Below, piece after piece: positions 10,317 to 17,918 of a DNA stretch of 64,000 nt. The notes under the pieces are model-generated. The model ran no database searches. It was not told the DNA's origin and worked only from the letters and a program-made list of their open reading frames with translations. Position 1 is the stretch's first letter; every line of letters starts with the position of its first letter. Both the position numbers and the translations under genes were made by a program. Source of the DNA: Phyllobacterium zundukense (GTDB taxonomy: Bacteria; Pseudomonadota; Alphaproteobacteria; Rhizobiales; Rhizobiaceae); contig NZ_CP104973.1 of NCBI RefSeq assembly GCF_025452195.1, positions 1,736,001 through 1,800,000 on the forward strand, read 5' to 3'.

Positions 10317-11579
10317 ATGAAAACCAAGCTGACACAGAAGACGATAGAGGCCCAGATAAAGGCTCAAGTTTCAGCGAGTGAAACGAGTAAAGGGAAACCC
10401 GTCTATCTATGGGATACTGAACTTTCTGGCTTTGGTGCCCGTCTCTCACCTTCTGGGGAGGTCTCTTGGCTTGTCCAGAAGTTCATAGGGGGTCGTGGGG
10501 GTCGTGCTGTCCGTCAGACTATAGGACGTGCAAAGGACGCCATAGAGCTTGCAGACGCCCGTTCTTTGGCTGAACAGGAGATCGGAGATATCCGTAAGGG
10601 TATCAATGTCGTCGCTCGTAAGAGACAGCTACGTCACAAGGTACGGGACCAGCTGAACAGTATCAGGACTGAGGAAGCCATAGAGAGATTCATCAAGGCC
10701 AATGGGAACGACACGAGGTATTGGAGCGACACCGAACGTCTCCTGAGGGCGTCCCTCTCGTCCTTCATGAAGCGTCCTATCATTGAGGTCTCTAAGGCTG
10801 ACGTTCGGAAGATGCTTGACGACAAGCAAGGTAGACCAGCCGCACAGCGTAACCTCTTTGCTGCACTGAGACCCTTCTTCTCGTACCTCCTAGAGCATGA
10901 TTTGATAGAGGTCTCACCCCTGTCGTCGATCTCTGCTCCCGAACCGTTGCCCTCGCGTGACAGATTGCTGACTGACCTTGAGTTGAAAGCCTTGTGGGAG
11001 GTCTCCATGGGATTGAGTAATCCTTGGGGTCAATTCTATCGCCTTTTGATCCTGACGGGTCAGCGTATCGGAGAGGTCTCAGGTATGCGATGGGAAGAGA
11101 TCGACATGACGAAGGCTCTATGGACCATCCCGAAAGAGAGAGCCAAGAACGGTAAGGCTCATATCGTCCATCTGTCACCCCAATCCTTGAATGAGTTGCG
11201 TTCTCTGTCGAACAAGCAAGAGGGCTTTGTATTCCCCGCCAAAAGACTGACCAAGAAGGACCAGGAATCGAAAGGCGAGGGGTCTATCAAGGGATTCAGC
11301 AAGTCGAAAGCCTCAGTCGATGCCCTCATGACTGCCTATTTGAAAGGGAAGACAGGCAAGTCCGATTACAAGCTCATGCCGTGGCGTGTCCATGATCTTA
11401 GACGGACAATGGTCTCAGGACTTGCTCAAGCTGGATACCCGACCGACGTTGTAGACCGTCTGCTCAATCATGTGTCGGGTTCGAGATCAGGCGTGAAGGG
11501 AGTTTATCAGCGCTACGAGTTTCTCAAGGAGAGACAGGATGCCCTTCAAGCATGGGGAGAGAAGGTCGCCACGCTATGA
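10317..11579 (+). CDS. int: Tyrosine recombinase / integrase with N-terminal arm-binding domain
   Basis: Site-specific recombinase expected to catalyse insertion into and excision from tRNA-Arg. 420 residues from ATG 10317 (GGGG about 8 bp upstream); an in-frame ATG at 10278 would add 13. The N-terminal ~90 residues resemble the DUF4102-type arm-binding domain (VYLWDTELSGFGARLSPSG). The core-binding region follows, then the catalytic domain with Arg (GQRIGEVSG), Lys (KNGKAHIVHL), His-x-x-Arg (HDLRRT), His (LNHVSG) and Tyr (GVYQRYE). The full catalytic set is present, so it is probably functional. Its 3' end overlaps the convergent gene at 11574 by 6 bp. Confidence 0.95.
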   Translation: MKTKLTQKTIEAQIKAQVSASETSKGKPVYLWDTELSGFGARLSPSGEVSWLVQKFIGGRGGRAVRQTIGRAKDAIELADARSLAEQEIGDIRKGINVVARKRQLRHKVRDQLNSIRTEEAIERFIKANGNDTRYWSDTERLLRASLSSFMKRPIIEVSKADVRKMLDDKQGRPAAQRNLFAALRPFFSYLLEHDLIEVSPLSSISAPEPLPSRDRLLTDLELKALWEVSMGLSNPWGQFYRLLILTGQRIGEVSGMRWEEIDMTKALWTIPKERAKNGKAHIVHLSPQSLNELRSLSNKQEGFVFPAKRLTKKDQESKGEGSIKGFSKSKASVDALMTAYLKGKTGKSDYKLMPWRVHDLRRTMVSGLAQAGYPTDVVDRLLNHVSGSRSGVKGVYQRYEFLKERQDALQAWGEKVATL

Positions 11580-12386
11580 TTCTGGTATTGCCCCCTCTGG
11601 CTTGCCATCAAATTGAGCTATCAGTTTGCTAAACTTTGACTTCAGCTCAAGCTTCTCTTTGTGTCGAAGGTCCTCTTCAAGGATCATGATGATTGATTCC
11701 TTGCCAGCCTCATAGAACCGCAAGCATGCATCGTTATCAAGCTCGTGGATGCCTTGGCTAAATATGCCGTATATCCTTTTGTTCTCGACAAGAAATTCCG
11801 GAAGGTGGTCTTTCAGCAATTGAATCTTATCTTCCATCCGGACGTTGAACTGTGCGTCATCCCATCCCTCTTGTTCTTTGTACTCATCGAACCGAGACTG
11901 AATGAGACGCTCAAAGACTCTCCGAAGATAGACGAATGAGCCAATGCCCTCGCCGTGAGCCGCTAGTCCGATAGCCTTGTAAAGCTCAGACCAGTTGTCG
12001 CCCTTGAGGACTGACTTGTATTTCTCTCTGGTCTCATCGATGGCGATATCAGCAAGAGACGGGTATTGGCCCACCTTTTGAATGATCAGCCTATTAATTA
12101 ATAAGTTGTATTTGTAAGAGTGAGTGCTTACGCGAGTGCATCTGACTGTGACGTCGTCGTAAGTGAACCGAGTCTCGATGTCATCAAAGGCATCCCCAAT
12201 GCGCTCGCCATGTAAAACAAATGTTGAATCTTTGCCGCACGTTTTACAGAAGCCATCCAATCGAAGTTCCTGCTTGCTATACAATGCCAACAAAGGGGCT
12301 GATCCTTTGGTCAATTTGTATTTGGTATATAGCGGTGTGTTGAACAGGAAGTCTGTTAACGACGTGAGTACCTTTGGTTCTGCCAT
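11574..12386 (-). CDS. Uncharacterised protein with a CxxC motif
   Basis: 270 residues, function not recognised. It starts MAEPKVLTSLTDFLFNTPLY and has a candidate zinc-binding pair GFCKTCGK near residue 48 and a further Cys in TVRCTRVS. The C-terminal half is rich in charged residues, probably helical (RRVFERLIQSRFDEYKEQEG; ILEEDLRHKEKLELKSKF). No signal peptide or membrane segment. It is convergent with the integrase (6-bp overlap) and the only minus-strand gene in the left half of the element, so it probably has its own promoter near 12400-12500. Confidence 0.72.
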   Translation of the reverse strand: MAEPKVLTSLTDFLFNTPLYTKYKLTKGSAPLLALYSKQELRLDGFCKTCGKDSTFVLHGERIGDAFDDIETRFTYDDVTVRCTRVSTHSYKYNLLINRLIIQKVGQYPSLADIAIDETREKYKSVLKGDNWSELYKAIGLAAHGEGIGSFVYLRRVFERLIQSRFDEYKEQEGWDDAQFNVRMEDKIQLLKDHLPEFLVENKRIYGIFSQGIHELDNDACLRFYEAGKESIIMILEEDLRHKEKLELKSKFSKLIAQFDGKPEGAIPES

Positions 12387-12525
12387 TTGTTTCCACCTTG
12401 TTGTTCCCTAACTTATGGCTGAGTCACGAAGGGGAAACAATGCAGAGGCAGATATACAATTTCATCCGCAAGTAGCCTGACTTCCTATCATCCCTTTCGT
12501 GCTATCCTCATTCTAGGAGGACAAG

Positions 12526-12810
12526 ATGGATTTTAGAAGAATCTCAACCAGTAGGCTGAACCCTGAACGGGACTTTGCAATCAAGGTCTATGACGAGGGG
12601 AATAAGACTGTCGCAAAGGTACATTCCCCCGAACATGGATGGGGACCTCAAGTCGATGTTGAACGGGCAATTGCCACTGCCGATCAGCAAGGAAAGATGG
12701 ACTATGATTATGTCGTTATCGATGACGACGGACTATGGAAAGAGAAGTGGGGCAATCTTGAGGATTGGGATGAACGTCTCGTGAAGATCGAAGGTCTCCC
12801 CAAGAAATAG
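12526..12810 (+). CDS. Small acidic hypothetical protein
   Basis: 94 residues, no family recognised. A strong AGGAGG site lies 5 bp before ATG 12526, which supports expression. The protein is soluble with an acidic, Trp-rich C-terminal half (YVVIDDDGLWKEKWGNLEDW). It is the first gene of the rightward series in the element and divergent from the 270-aa protein. Confidence 0.65.
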   Translation: MDFRRISTSRLNPERDFAIKVYDEGNKTVAKVHSPEHGWGPQVDVERAIATADQQGKMDYDYVVIDDDGLWKEKWGNLEDWDERLVKIEGLPKK

Positions 12811-12953
12811 GCCCTCCTTGACTCATACAGGGCTCCGGGTGACTTCATTCCCTCGGGTCAGTCACTGTAAACCTTGTCCACAACCAAATACAACCGCCTC
12901 CGTGTTGTGACTGCTTCAGTAGTGGTAATCTGAATCGTTGTCGGAGGAACTAC
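12811..12953. other. Intergenic spacer with a repeated TTGACTCATACAG word
   Basis: The word CCTTGACTCATACAG near 12815-12830 recurs at 13549-13563 just after the SieB-like gene. Both copies follow a short CCCTCC stretch. TTGACT resembles a -35 box, but no matching -10 was found. The pair brackets the SieB-like gene. Confidence 0.35.
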
Positions 12954-13505
12954 GTGGAATACATAATCAATTTCTTTCAATCCGTTCTGGGACTCAAGGC
13001 AAGACAAGGCTGGATATTCTTCATTTCTGGTGGCGTAATAGCTGCTCTCTGTTTATTGGCTCCTGCTCCATATAACTTCGATAATGGTTGGCTCACTGTC
13101 TCTTCGGCTGTCTGTATCTTCGGCGCTACCATTCTTGTCGTCTCCCTCGGTTCCGTCATCTACAGCTCTCTTGTGGAGTTCAAAGACCGATTGACAAAAA
13201 GTCGTGCTCTCGAAGCCAAGTCTCGACAACTGGCTGAAAACTCTGTCAGGAATCTGAAGGTCCTCAATGATCATGAGAGGGTGTGCCTCGCCTTCATACT
13301 CAAAAAGGGCAAGCAGCGGTTCAATGCCTCGTCGCGACTCAATGACACCACTCGTCTAGTAGAGAAGGGGATCATCAGGTACGACGACCCGAAAAGTCGA
13401 GATATCTTTGCAGTTACTGAATCCGTCTGGGAGATGCGTGAACAACTGATCGATGACCTCCCTGATATTCGGATGGATTTACGCGATGCTCCTTGGGTAA
13501 GGTAG
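12954..13505 (+). CDS. SieB-like superinfection-exclusion membrane protein (candidate)
   Basis: 183 residues from GTG 12954, with GGAGG about 6 bp upstream. Two hydrophobic segments lie in the first ~75 residues (WIFFISGGVIAALCLLA and VSSAVCIFGATILVVSLGSV), followed by a basic linker and a soluble C-terminal domain (LNDHERVCLAFILKKG; TRLVEKGIIRYD; FAVTESVWEMRE). This two-helix plus small cytoplasmic domain plan resembles the SieB family, which blocks development of superinfecting phages. The match is by architecture and partial pattern, so a general phage-exclusion or unknown inner-membrane role is also possible. Confidence 0.55.
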   Translation: MEYIINFFQSVLGLKARQGWIFFISGGVIAALCLLAPAPYNFDNGWLTVSSAVCIFGATILVVSLGSVIYSSLVEFKDRLTKSRALEAKSRQLAENSVRNLKVLNDHERVCLAFILKKGKQRFNASSRLNDTTRLVEKGIIRYDDPKSRDIFAVTESVWEMREQLIDDLPDIRMDLRDAPWVR

Positions 13506-14010
13506 GGTCGCACGAGTAGCTTCCTATCATGTCTCTTGGATAGCCCTCCCTTGACTCATACAGAGTCATACAGCGAGTTTCATGAGAGGACTGGTACCAT
13601 CCTAGCCTGAACGCTAAACGCCTCTGTATGATTGGATTGCAGGAATGTCATCCTAGAATCTACCCATTCTGACACCGTTTGAGTGCCGTCGTGTCGATCT
13701 GAGTTGCTAAATTATGTCAGATTTCGCTCTCTTAGTGGCCCTACAGGATCGATTTCACTATCATTCGAGGTTTCAAACATGAAAATATAACCAAGCAATA
13801 TCAAGAGTTTATAAGATTTATAGGATTATTATCATTTTCCCTCTTGACATTTTTCCTAAACGTGTTAGTCTAGAGATGTAGGATAGAATTTTTTCTAATC
13901 CCGAATCACCTCCCCAAAATCCCCAGTTGTCGCCTTCATCCCAAGGGCTGTTTTCATTTTCATTGCAGTCATTCTTTGGGGACGCATGGCTATTTCAGAA
14001 AGACATTACA
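13506..14010. other. AT-rich non-coding region upstream of 14011 gene
   Basis: 505 bp without a convincing gene. It begins with a TTGACTCATACAG repeat copy and a partial tandem AGTCATACAG near 13563-13572. An AT-rich block follows (about 13780-13880) with a consensus TTGACA at 13844-13849. Complementary CCCCAAA (13912-13918) and TTTGGGG (13975-13981) could pair in a transcript leader. It probably carries the promoter of the following small genes. Confidence 0.45.
13844..13871 (+). promoter_or_regulatory. Candidate promoter for the small-gene series
   Basis: A perfect TTGACA (-35) at 13844-13849 is followed 16 bp later by TAGTCT (13866-13871), a weak -10. Surrounding DNA is AT-rich and lies upstream of the rightward genes from 14011. 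Start site unproven. Confidence 0.35.
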
Positions 14011-14292
14011 ATGGACGCATTTCCAGAGAGCCACTCAGAAAAACACATGGTTCGTCTCATCACAGGAGAATTGAACATTGACTTGCCCGGCAAGGGATCA
14101 GTCAAAATCTTCAAGCCGACCCATCATAACAACCTCTTCAAGATCGAGTTCAAAGGATTGAAGACCCCTGAGCATTTGACTGGCAAGTACACCACATTGA
14201 ACGCAGCCTCGATTGAACTCCGAAAGTACCTTGATGAGAAGGGTCTCGTGATCGGACAGATTGAACGCTACGCCCCTATGGACGCTCGTTAA
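14011..14292 (+). CDS. Small hypothetical protein
   Basis: 93 residues from ATG 14011 (MDAFPESHSEKHMVRLITGE); an upstream in-frame TTG at 13927 would add 28 residues without better support. No family recognised. Predicted soluble and basic, with segments GSVKIFKPTHHNNLFKIEF and AASIELRKYLDEKG. Its stop lies inside the first TTAACTC repeat (14289-14302). First of a rightward series of small genes in the element. Confidence 0.55.
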   Translation: MDAFPESHSEKHMVRLITGELNIDLPGKGSVKIFKPTHHNNLFKIEFKGLKTPEHLTGKYTTLNAASIELRKYLDEKGLVIGQIERYAPMDAR

Positions 14293-14360
14293 CTCAGGCT
14301 TCGCTTAAAAACCCATTTAATTTCAAACCAACACATTTAACTCAGGCTTCCATCGAAGCC
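14289..14360 (+). repeat. 14-bp direct repeats TTAACTCAGGCTTC with adjacent hairpin
   Basis: Identical 14-mers occupy 14289-14302 and 14337-14350. The second runs into a perfect hairpin GGCTTC-CATC-GAAGCC (14345-14360), 17 bp before ATG 14378. A third TTAACTC at 14651-14657 is also followed by a perfect hairpin (GCATCG-ctcgt-CGATGC, 14661-14677), upstream of the next gene. A repeated leader or processing signal is one reading. Confidence 0.55.
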
Positions 14361-14377
14361 ATGAAAAGGAAATCATT

Positions 14378-14596
14378 ATGACCATGTACAAAGACCGCTC
14401 TTTCAAAAAGAAATGGAACGAACTGACGGAATCCGAGAAGCTTCTCGCAGACTCTGAGATCAATAAGTTTGTCGCCAAGCTGGTGAATGATCGGGAGCTT
14501 TCCGACGACATCCGTCAGGAGATTGCAAAGCGTCTGTTGGAGAAGTCCCGTAAATCCACGACTCCCGAGGACGACCGTCGCTCCGTCTGGGGCTGA
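14378..14596 (+). CDS. Small charged helical hypothetical protein
   Basis: 72 residues from ATG 14378 with GGAAA about 7 bp upstream. Highly charged and probably all-helical (FKKKWNELTESEKLLADSE; DDIRQEIAKRLLEKSRK). No family recognised; size and charge would suit a regulator or an excisionase-like accessory, but no helix-turn-helix was identified. Confidence 0.6.
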   Translation: MTMYKDRSFKKKWNELTESEKLLADSEINKFVAKLVNDRELSDDIRQEIAKRLLEKSRKSTTPEDDRRSVWG

Positions 14597-14660
14597 CCTA
14601 CGTCGAACTCAGTTTAATCAAGCTCAATATTTTCCAACTTGGGGCCATCGTTAACTCCTC

Positions 14661-14677
14661 GCATCGCTCGTCGATGC
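14661..14677 (+). repeat. Hairpin after third TTAACTC copy
   Basis: Perfect 6-bp inverted repeat GCATCG/CGATGC with a 5-base loop, 4 bases after TTAACTC (14651-14657). It lies upstream of the HNH-like gene and matches the arrangement before the 14378 gene. Confidence 0.45.
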
Positions 14678-14718
14678 AGAGCAAAGCGGTGGCTTCCCTT
14701 TTTCAGAAAGCTATTTTC

Positions 14719-15084
14719 ATGAAAGCTCGACCAATTAGAATTGAATCCGAAGCAGGAGGGTCTGTCGTTATCGTACCCTTGGGGCGTTCAGGCAAAGCTT
14801 CCGCTACAATCGACCTCGACGACTACGAGTTGCTCCTATCATTGGGTGTCTCTCCCAACTGGCGTGTCTCAAACTTCTCTGTAGCATCCCGTCATGACCT
14901 CGTTTCCCGTATCCTCATGGATGCCAAGGCAGGGCAGAGGGTTCGATATCTCGACAAGAACTCTATGAACCTCCGTCGTTCGAACCTCTATCTTGAGAAC
15001 AAGGGGTTCTCTGTCCATTCGGGACGGTCACAAGTTCCCTTGGAACGAGGTGCCTTTGACGAGCATAGCTCGGATGGACGCTAA
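14719..15084 (+). CDS. Degenerate HNH-endonuclease-like protein
   Basis: 121 residues from ATG 14719; an in-frame ATG at 14674 is possible but falls in the hairpin. The N-terminal VVIVPLGRSGKASATIDLDD resembles the start of phage HNH/AP2 proteins. The segment VRYLDKNSMNLRRSNLYLEN lines up with the family's V-D-H-x-D-G-N...N-R-R-x-N-L motif, with Tyr in place of the usual catalytic His. So it is probably catalytically weak or dead, or an HNH remnant without an AP2 domain. Its last 11 bp overlap the next HNH gene. Confidence 0.55.
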   Translation: MKARPIRIESEAGGSVVIVPLGRSGKASATIDLDDYELLLSLGVSPNWRVSNFSVASRHDLVSRILMDAKAGQRVRYLDKNSMNLRRSNLYLENKGFSVHSGRSQVPLERGAFDEHSSDGR

Positions 15085-15601
15085 GGTCGTAAGGGAGCTT
15101 TTCGACTACGATGACGAGAGGGGTGTTTTGGTCTGGAGAGAAAGACCTCGTCACCACTTCAAGTCTGATCGTGTTTGGAAAGCTACCAACTCCAGGTATG
15201 CCGGTCGTGATGCCGGACACTTGGACAAGGACGGGTACACCTACATCAATGTTCTGGGTCGCCGTCGTTTAGCCCATCGTCTCATATGGCTCTACGTCAC
15301 TGGTTCGATGCCTACGGGGATTCTTGACCACGACAGCGGGGCGAGGTCGCACAACTGTTTCGATAACCTCAAGCCCGTCACCCTCATTGAGAACGGAAGA
15401 AACCGAAAGCGTCCTAGCAACAATACGTCGGGTCGTATGGGTGTCATTTGGGATCGATCTAGGTCCCGCTGGCTTGCACAGATTCGGGTCAATGACAGGA
15501 CGGTCCATCTCGGGAGGTTCCGTCAGTTCGAACTAGCCTGTCAGGCAAGGGAGAGGGGTGAACGAGAGAACGGATTTCACCTCAATCATGGTCGGTCCTA
15601 A
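15074..15601 (+). CDS. HNH endonuclease with AP2-type DNA-binding region
   Basis: 175 residues from ATG 15074, which overlaps the end of the preceding HNH-like gene. Order of segments: RRRLAHRLIWLYVTGSMP, then ILDHDSGARSHNCFDNLKPV with the Asp-His and Asn of the HNH core, then NTSGRMGVIWDRSRSRWLAQ and DRTVHLGRF, an AP2-like DNA-binding region. This is the plan of free-standing homing-type endonucleases common in phages. It may mobilise itself or cut competing DNA. Confidence 0.8.
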   Translation: MDAKVVRELFDYDDERGVLVWRERPRHHFKSDRVWKATNSRYAGRDAGHLDKDGYTYINVLGRRRLAHRLIWLYVTGSMPTGILDHDSGARSHNCFDNLKPVTLIENGRNRKRPSNNTSGRMGVIWDRSRSRWLAQIRVNDRTVHLGRFRQFELACQARERGERENGFHLNHGRS

Positions 15602-15831
15602 GCACCGTTTCGGCGCCTCCTGAGCCTCTCCAATTGGGGTCGTTCCAAGTGGAAGATTCTCCACCCCGCACCTACCCTAGCTGACCCCGAAATTTCCGAA
15701 AATTACCCCTAAAAAATACAAGCAAATACAGTGGCTTAGAGACCCCTCAAAATCGCTAAGTGGAAGATTCTCGACCACTCATTTCACACATCATTCGACC
15801 GACAGAGTCGAAGCCGTAAGGGAACTCCAAC
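15602..15831. other. Intergenic region with paired operator-like repeats
   Basis: 230 bp without a gene. It contains the two 15-bp AAGTGGAAGATTCTC repeats and a polyA-rich stretch near 15710-15728, upstream of the 15832-16799 gene pair. It probably holds their promoter. Confidence 0.5.
15647..15778. repeat. Two 15-bp direct repeats embedded in inverted repeats
   Basis: AAGTGGAAGATTCTC occurs at 15647-15661 and 15758-15772, 111 bp apart. The first continues to form GTGGA-AGATTC-TCCAC (15649-15664). The second can form GTGG...CCAC (15760-15778). Two matching dyads before a gene pair fit binding sites for a dimeric regulator. Confidence 0.55.
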
Positions 15832-16419
15832 ATGACCAGTATGAACACCGAACTAATTCCCCCTACTTTGGTGGCGGGGGGCAAGACCTACAAGCGTACG
15901 CACCAAGAGAAGAAGGCTATCACCCTGCTCGATTCAGCATTGGAGATTGCCGACATCAAACGCCTCATGTTCGTACGACAGATACGAGCAGCGCTACGCC
16001 CGACCGTAGAAGCCAAGAAGCTAATCAAGGCAGAACAACTACGCCGAGCAGGGGGCAACGGTCCAGGTTCGACGACGAAGCCCGAGTTAGACTTCTCCGA
16101 CATCCTCGAACTTGAGGTACTCCTACGTCGTCGTGATCTAACCCTCGACACGTACCAGCTAGCCCAATTGTCAGCCATGAACCGTAAGGTTCTGAGTGGA
16201 TATCCTTGGAAAGAGTTCGAGAAGGATAGTGAAGCTTTGTTGCTCATTGAGAACAGCAATCCTGCTGCCCATCGAAGGGCGGAATACGATCACTCCCGAG
16301 CATCATCACACGAGTCCTCTTGGCTCTCTGATGAGGAGGCCGAGCAGGAATGTAGGGAACGTGCCGAAGATGATGCCCGCCTAGAGGCTATGATCGCAGA
16401 AGAGGAGTACACCCGATGA
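15832..16419 (+). CDS. Hypothetical protein with acidic C-terminus
   Basis: 195 residues, family not recognised. Soluble and mostly helical. The N-terminal half is basic (KTYKRTHQEKKAITLLDSAL; VRQIRAALRPTVEAKKLIKA); the C-terminal ~35 residues are strongly acidic (SDEEAEQECRERAEDDARLE). GGGAACTCC lies upstream of ATG 15832. Its stop overlaps the next gene as ATGA (16416-16419), so the two are probably translationally coupled. Confidence 0.65.
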   Translation: MTSMNTELIPPTLVAGGKTYKRTHQEKKAITLLDSALEIADIKRLMFVRQIRAALRPTVEAKKLIKAEQLRRAGGNGPGSTTKPELDFSDILELEVLLRRRDLTLDTYQLAQLSAMNRKVLSGYPWKEFEKDSEALLLIENSNPAAHRRAEYDHSRASSHESSWLSDEEAEQECRERAEDDARLEAMIAEEEYTR

Positions 16420-16799
16420 GCCTCAAACATCATGGGATAGGGGGAGGTACTGTCACGACCTACGCCGCCTTCGATAGATACGGGTTGGTACCTGAAAAGA
16501 AACCTGACTCGCTCCGCTCGTCGGAGCAAGAACCCAAGAAGGGCAGTAATCTTCTCCAACTAAGTATAACCCCTTTCAACCTCGAAATCCGAGATGACTG
16601 GAGAGTCTACCTCCCGAGAGACGGGAAGGAGTACAGCCTTCAGAAACGAATATATGGAAGATGGATTGAACAGCGGACAGCCAAGAACGCCGAAGACCTC
16701 ATTCATGGGGTCAGGCTGAAGGTGGGCAGGATCAGTGGATTTGCTGAGTCTCTCCTTGAGGAACTGCCTCCTCTGGGAGTCGAGACGAACCCGACTTAA
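16416..16799 (+). CDS. Hypothetical protein coupled to the 195-aa gene
   Basis: 127 residues, function unknown. Starts MSLKHHGIGGGTVTTYAAFD. Basic central region, then RDDWRVYLPRDGKEYSLQKR and a possible helical C-terminus (NAEDLIHGVRLKVGRISGFA). No membrane segment. ATGA overlap with 15832-16419 suggests joint function. Confidence 0.62.
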   Translation: MSLKHHGIGGGTVTTYAAFDRYGLVPEKKPDSLRSSEQEPKKGSNLLQLSITPFNLEIRDDWRVYLPRDGKEYSLQKRIYGRWIEQRTAKNAEDLIHGVRLKVGRISGFAESLLEELPPLGVETNPT

Positions 16800-17538
16800 A
16801 AACCTCACCGTAGAGAGGCGTTCTTCGTTTTGGCTAGGTAGGTACCGGACACACCCTAAACGCTGAATTTACCCCGACCCCGGACACCAAAGAAACGCTA
16901 TCTAGGGGGGCATCCTCGAGATCCACTTATTGTTTGAGGACAGTCCCGGTTCACTACTTGGGACCCAAGATTGTCTGGGCTAGCTTGGACGTTAGAACGA
17001 AGCCATTTCAGGAGCCGATCCTAGGTGAGACCCAGACAGTCGCCGAAGGATGCCACTCGACCCGAAAAAAGGGGAAATTATCTAATGATTTCTCGTGCGC
17101 GCGCGCCTTAAGTATTTACTTAAGGATAATACCTAGAGAGGTACTTAAAGAACCTCTTATGGAACTCCAATAGTGAACACCCTTGGAGATAAGATACATA
17201 AGTATCTCTATTAGAGTTCATAAAGGGTTCTTAAAGGACTTCCTAGAGTACCCTCTTCAAGATGTACCCTTGGAAATAAAATACCTAAGAGGTACCTTAG
17301 AGAGTTCTATTCCTGTTACCCTTCTTGTGGTCTTATCGAATAGGCCTCACCGAAATCCGTCTCAAGGGTGGTCGTATAGATAAGCTTCCTTTCTTTGGTC
17401 GCCAGCCCGAAGGGCCACACTGTACGATCTTTTTCAGATTTTTGGTCAGGGGCGGTGCTACGAGCGGAGCGAGTAGGAAGTGTTTTTGAATGGGGCTTTG
17501 ACGAGGGCTTGAAGGGGGCTGTACGATAATGGACGACA
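16800..17538. other. Long non-coding region, palindrome-rich
   Basis: 739 bp without a credible gene, the longest gap in the element. It has a GC-rich left part, an alternating GC tract (17094-17106), a cluster of palindromes at 17106-17310 in AT-rich DNA, and a right part with two CTGTACGAT words (near 17420 and 17519). Candidate roles are replication origin, packaging/transfer site or regulatory RNA. Confidence 0.55.
17094..17310. repeat. Cluster of short palindromes and related motifs
   Basis: Perfect CCTTAAGTA-TT-TACTTAAGG at 17106-17125; AGAGGT...ACCTCT at 17137-17157, a 21-bp dyad with three central mismatches; GAACTCCAATAG (17162-17173) matching CTATTAGAGTTC (17208-17219) at 11 of 12 positions, enclosing AGATAC-ATAA-GTATCT at 17192-17207. 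Variants of CCTAGAG, GGTACTTAAAG/GGTTCTTAAAG and TAAGAGGTACCTTA recur to 17310. An alternating GC tract lies just left. Confidence 0.7.
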
Positions 17539-17880
17539 TCACTGACATGGAAAGGCCGTTGCTATTGCAATCACAGTGATTAGCGATGCGCTCTGATGTC
17601 TCATGGAGGGGTGGTCCCTCAAATACACGCAAGTGACGTCCGCTAACTGACTCCCCGTAACGCCTTGCGGTATACACAATGGGAACAACGGAGTGAGTCC
17701 TTGAGCTTCAGCTTGTGCCTGTGTGTCGACAACGCCGAGGACGTAGCCTGTCGCTTCGCCTATGATTGGGGTGCAAGCTGCATAGAGGGTGTTTCCAGTC
17801 AAATAGGTCGTTCTCGTCGCAGCGTGGGCTCCTGAGACTGACAACGACAGGGCCAAGGCCGTGGCTATTGAGTTTCTCAT
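17539..17880 (-). CDS. Secreted Rap1a/Tai-like protein, copy 1
   Basis: 113 residues from ATG 17880, which gives a clean signal peptide (MRNSIATALALSLSVSGAHA, cleavage after AHA). The mature part fits the Rap1a/Tai pattern: GNTLYAAC, GYVLGVVD, LCIPQGVTGSQLADV, YLRDHPSMRH and a terminal AFPC. Family members include periplasmic immunity proteins against type VI secretion peptidoglycan amidases. Four mature cysteines match copy 2, suggesting two disulfides. Second gene of a two-gene minus-strand unit, 38 bp after copy 2. No effector gene is nearby. Confidence 0.75.
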   Translation of the reverse strand: MRNSIATALALSLSVSGAHAATRTTYLTGNTLYAACTPIIGEATGYVLGVVDTQAQAEAQGLTPLFPLCIPQGVTGSQLADVTCVYLRDHPSMRHQSASLITVIAIATAFPCQ

Positions 17881-17918
17881 CCTTGGTCCCCCTTTATTGT
17901 GGTTCACCCTTAGTTCCG

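Noticed and set aside
13986..14081. 31-aa plus-strand frame with GGGG upstream, overlapping the 14011 gene
   Set aside because: Very short and out of frame with the 93-aa gene; no conserved pattern. It could be a leader peptide, but nothing supports it.
16934..17383. Two short plus-strand frames in the palindrome-rich gap
   Set aside because: TTG starts, no ribosome site, no recognisable domain; the composition is that of the repeat region.
17333..17677. Minus-strand 114-aa frame overlapping Rap1a copy 1
   Set aside because: It overlaps a better-supported gene in another frame and shows no protein-like pattern.
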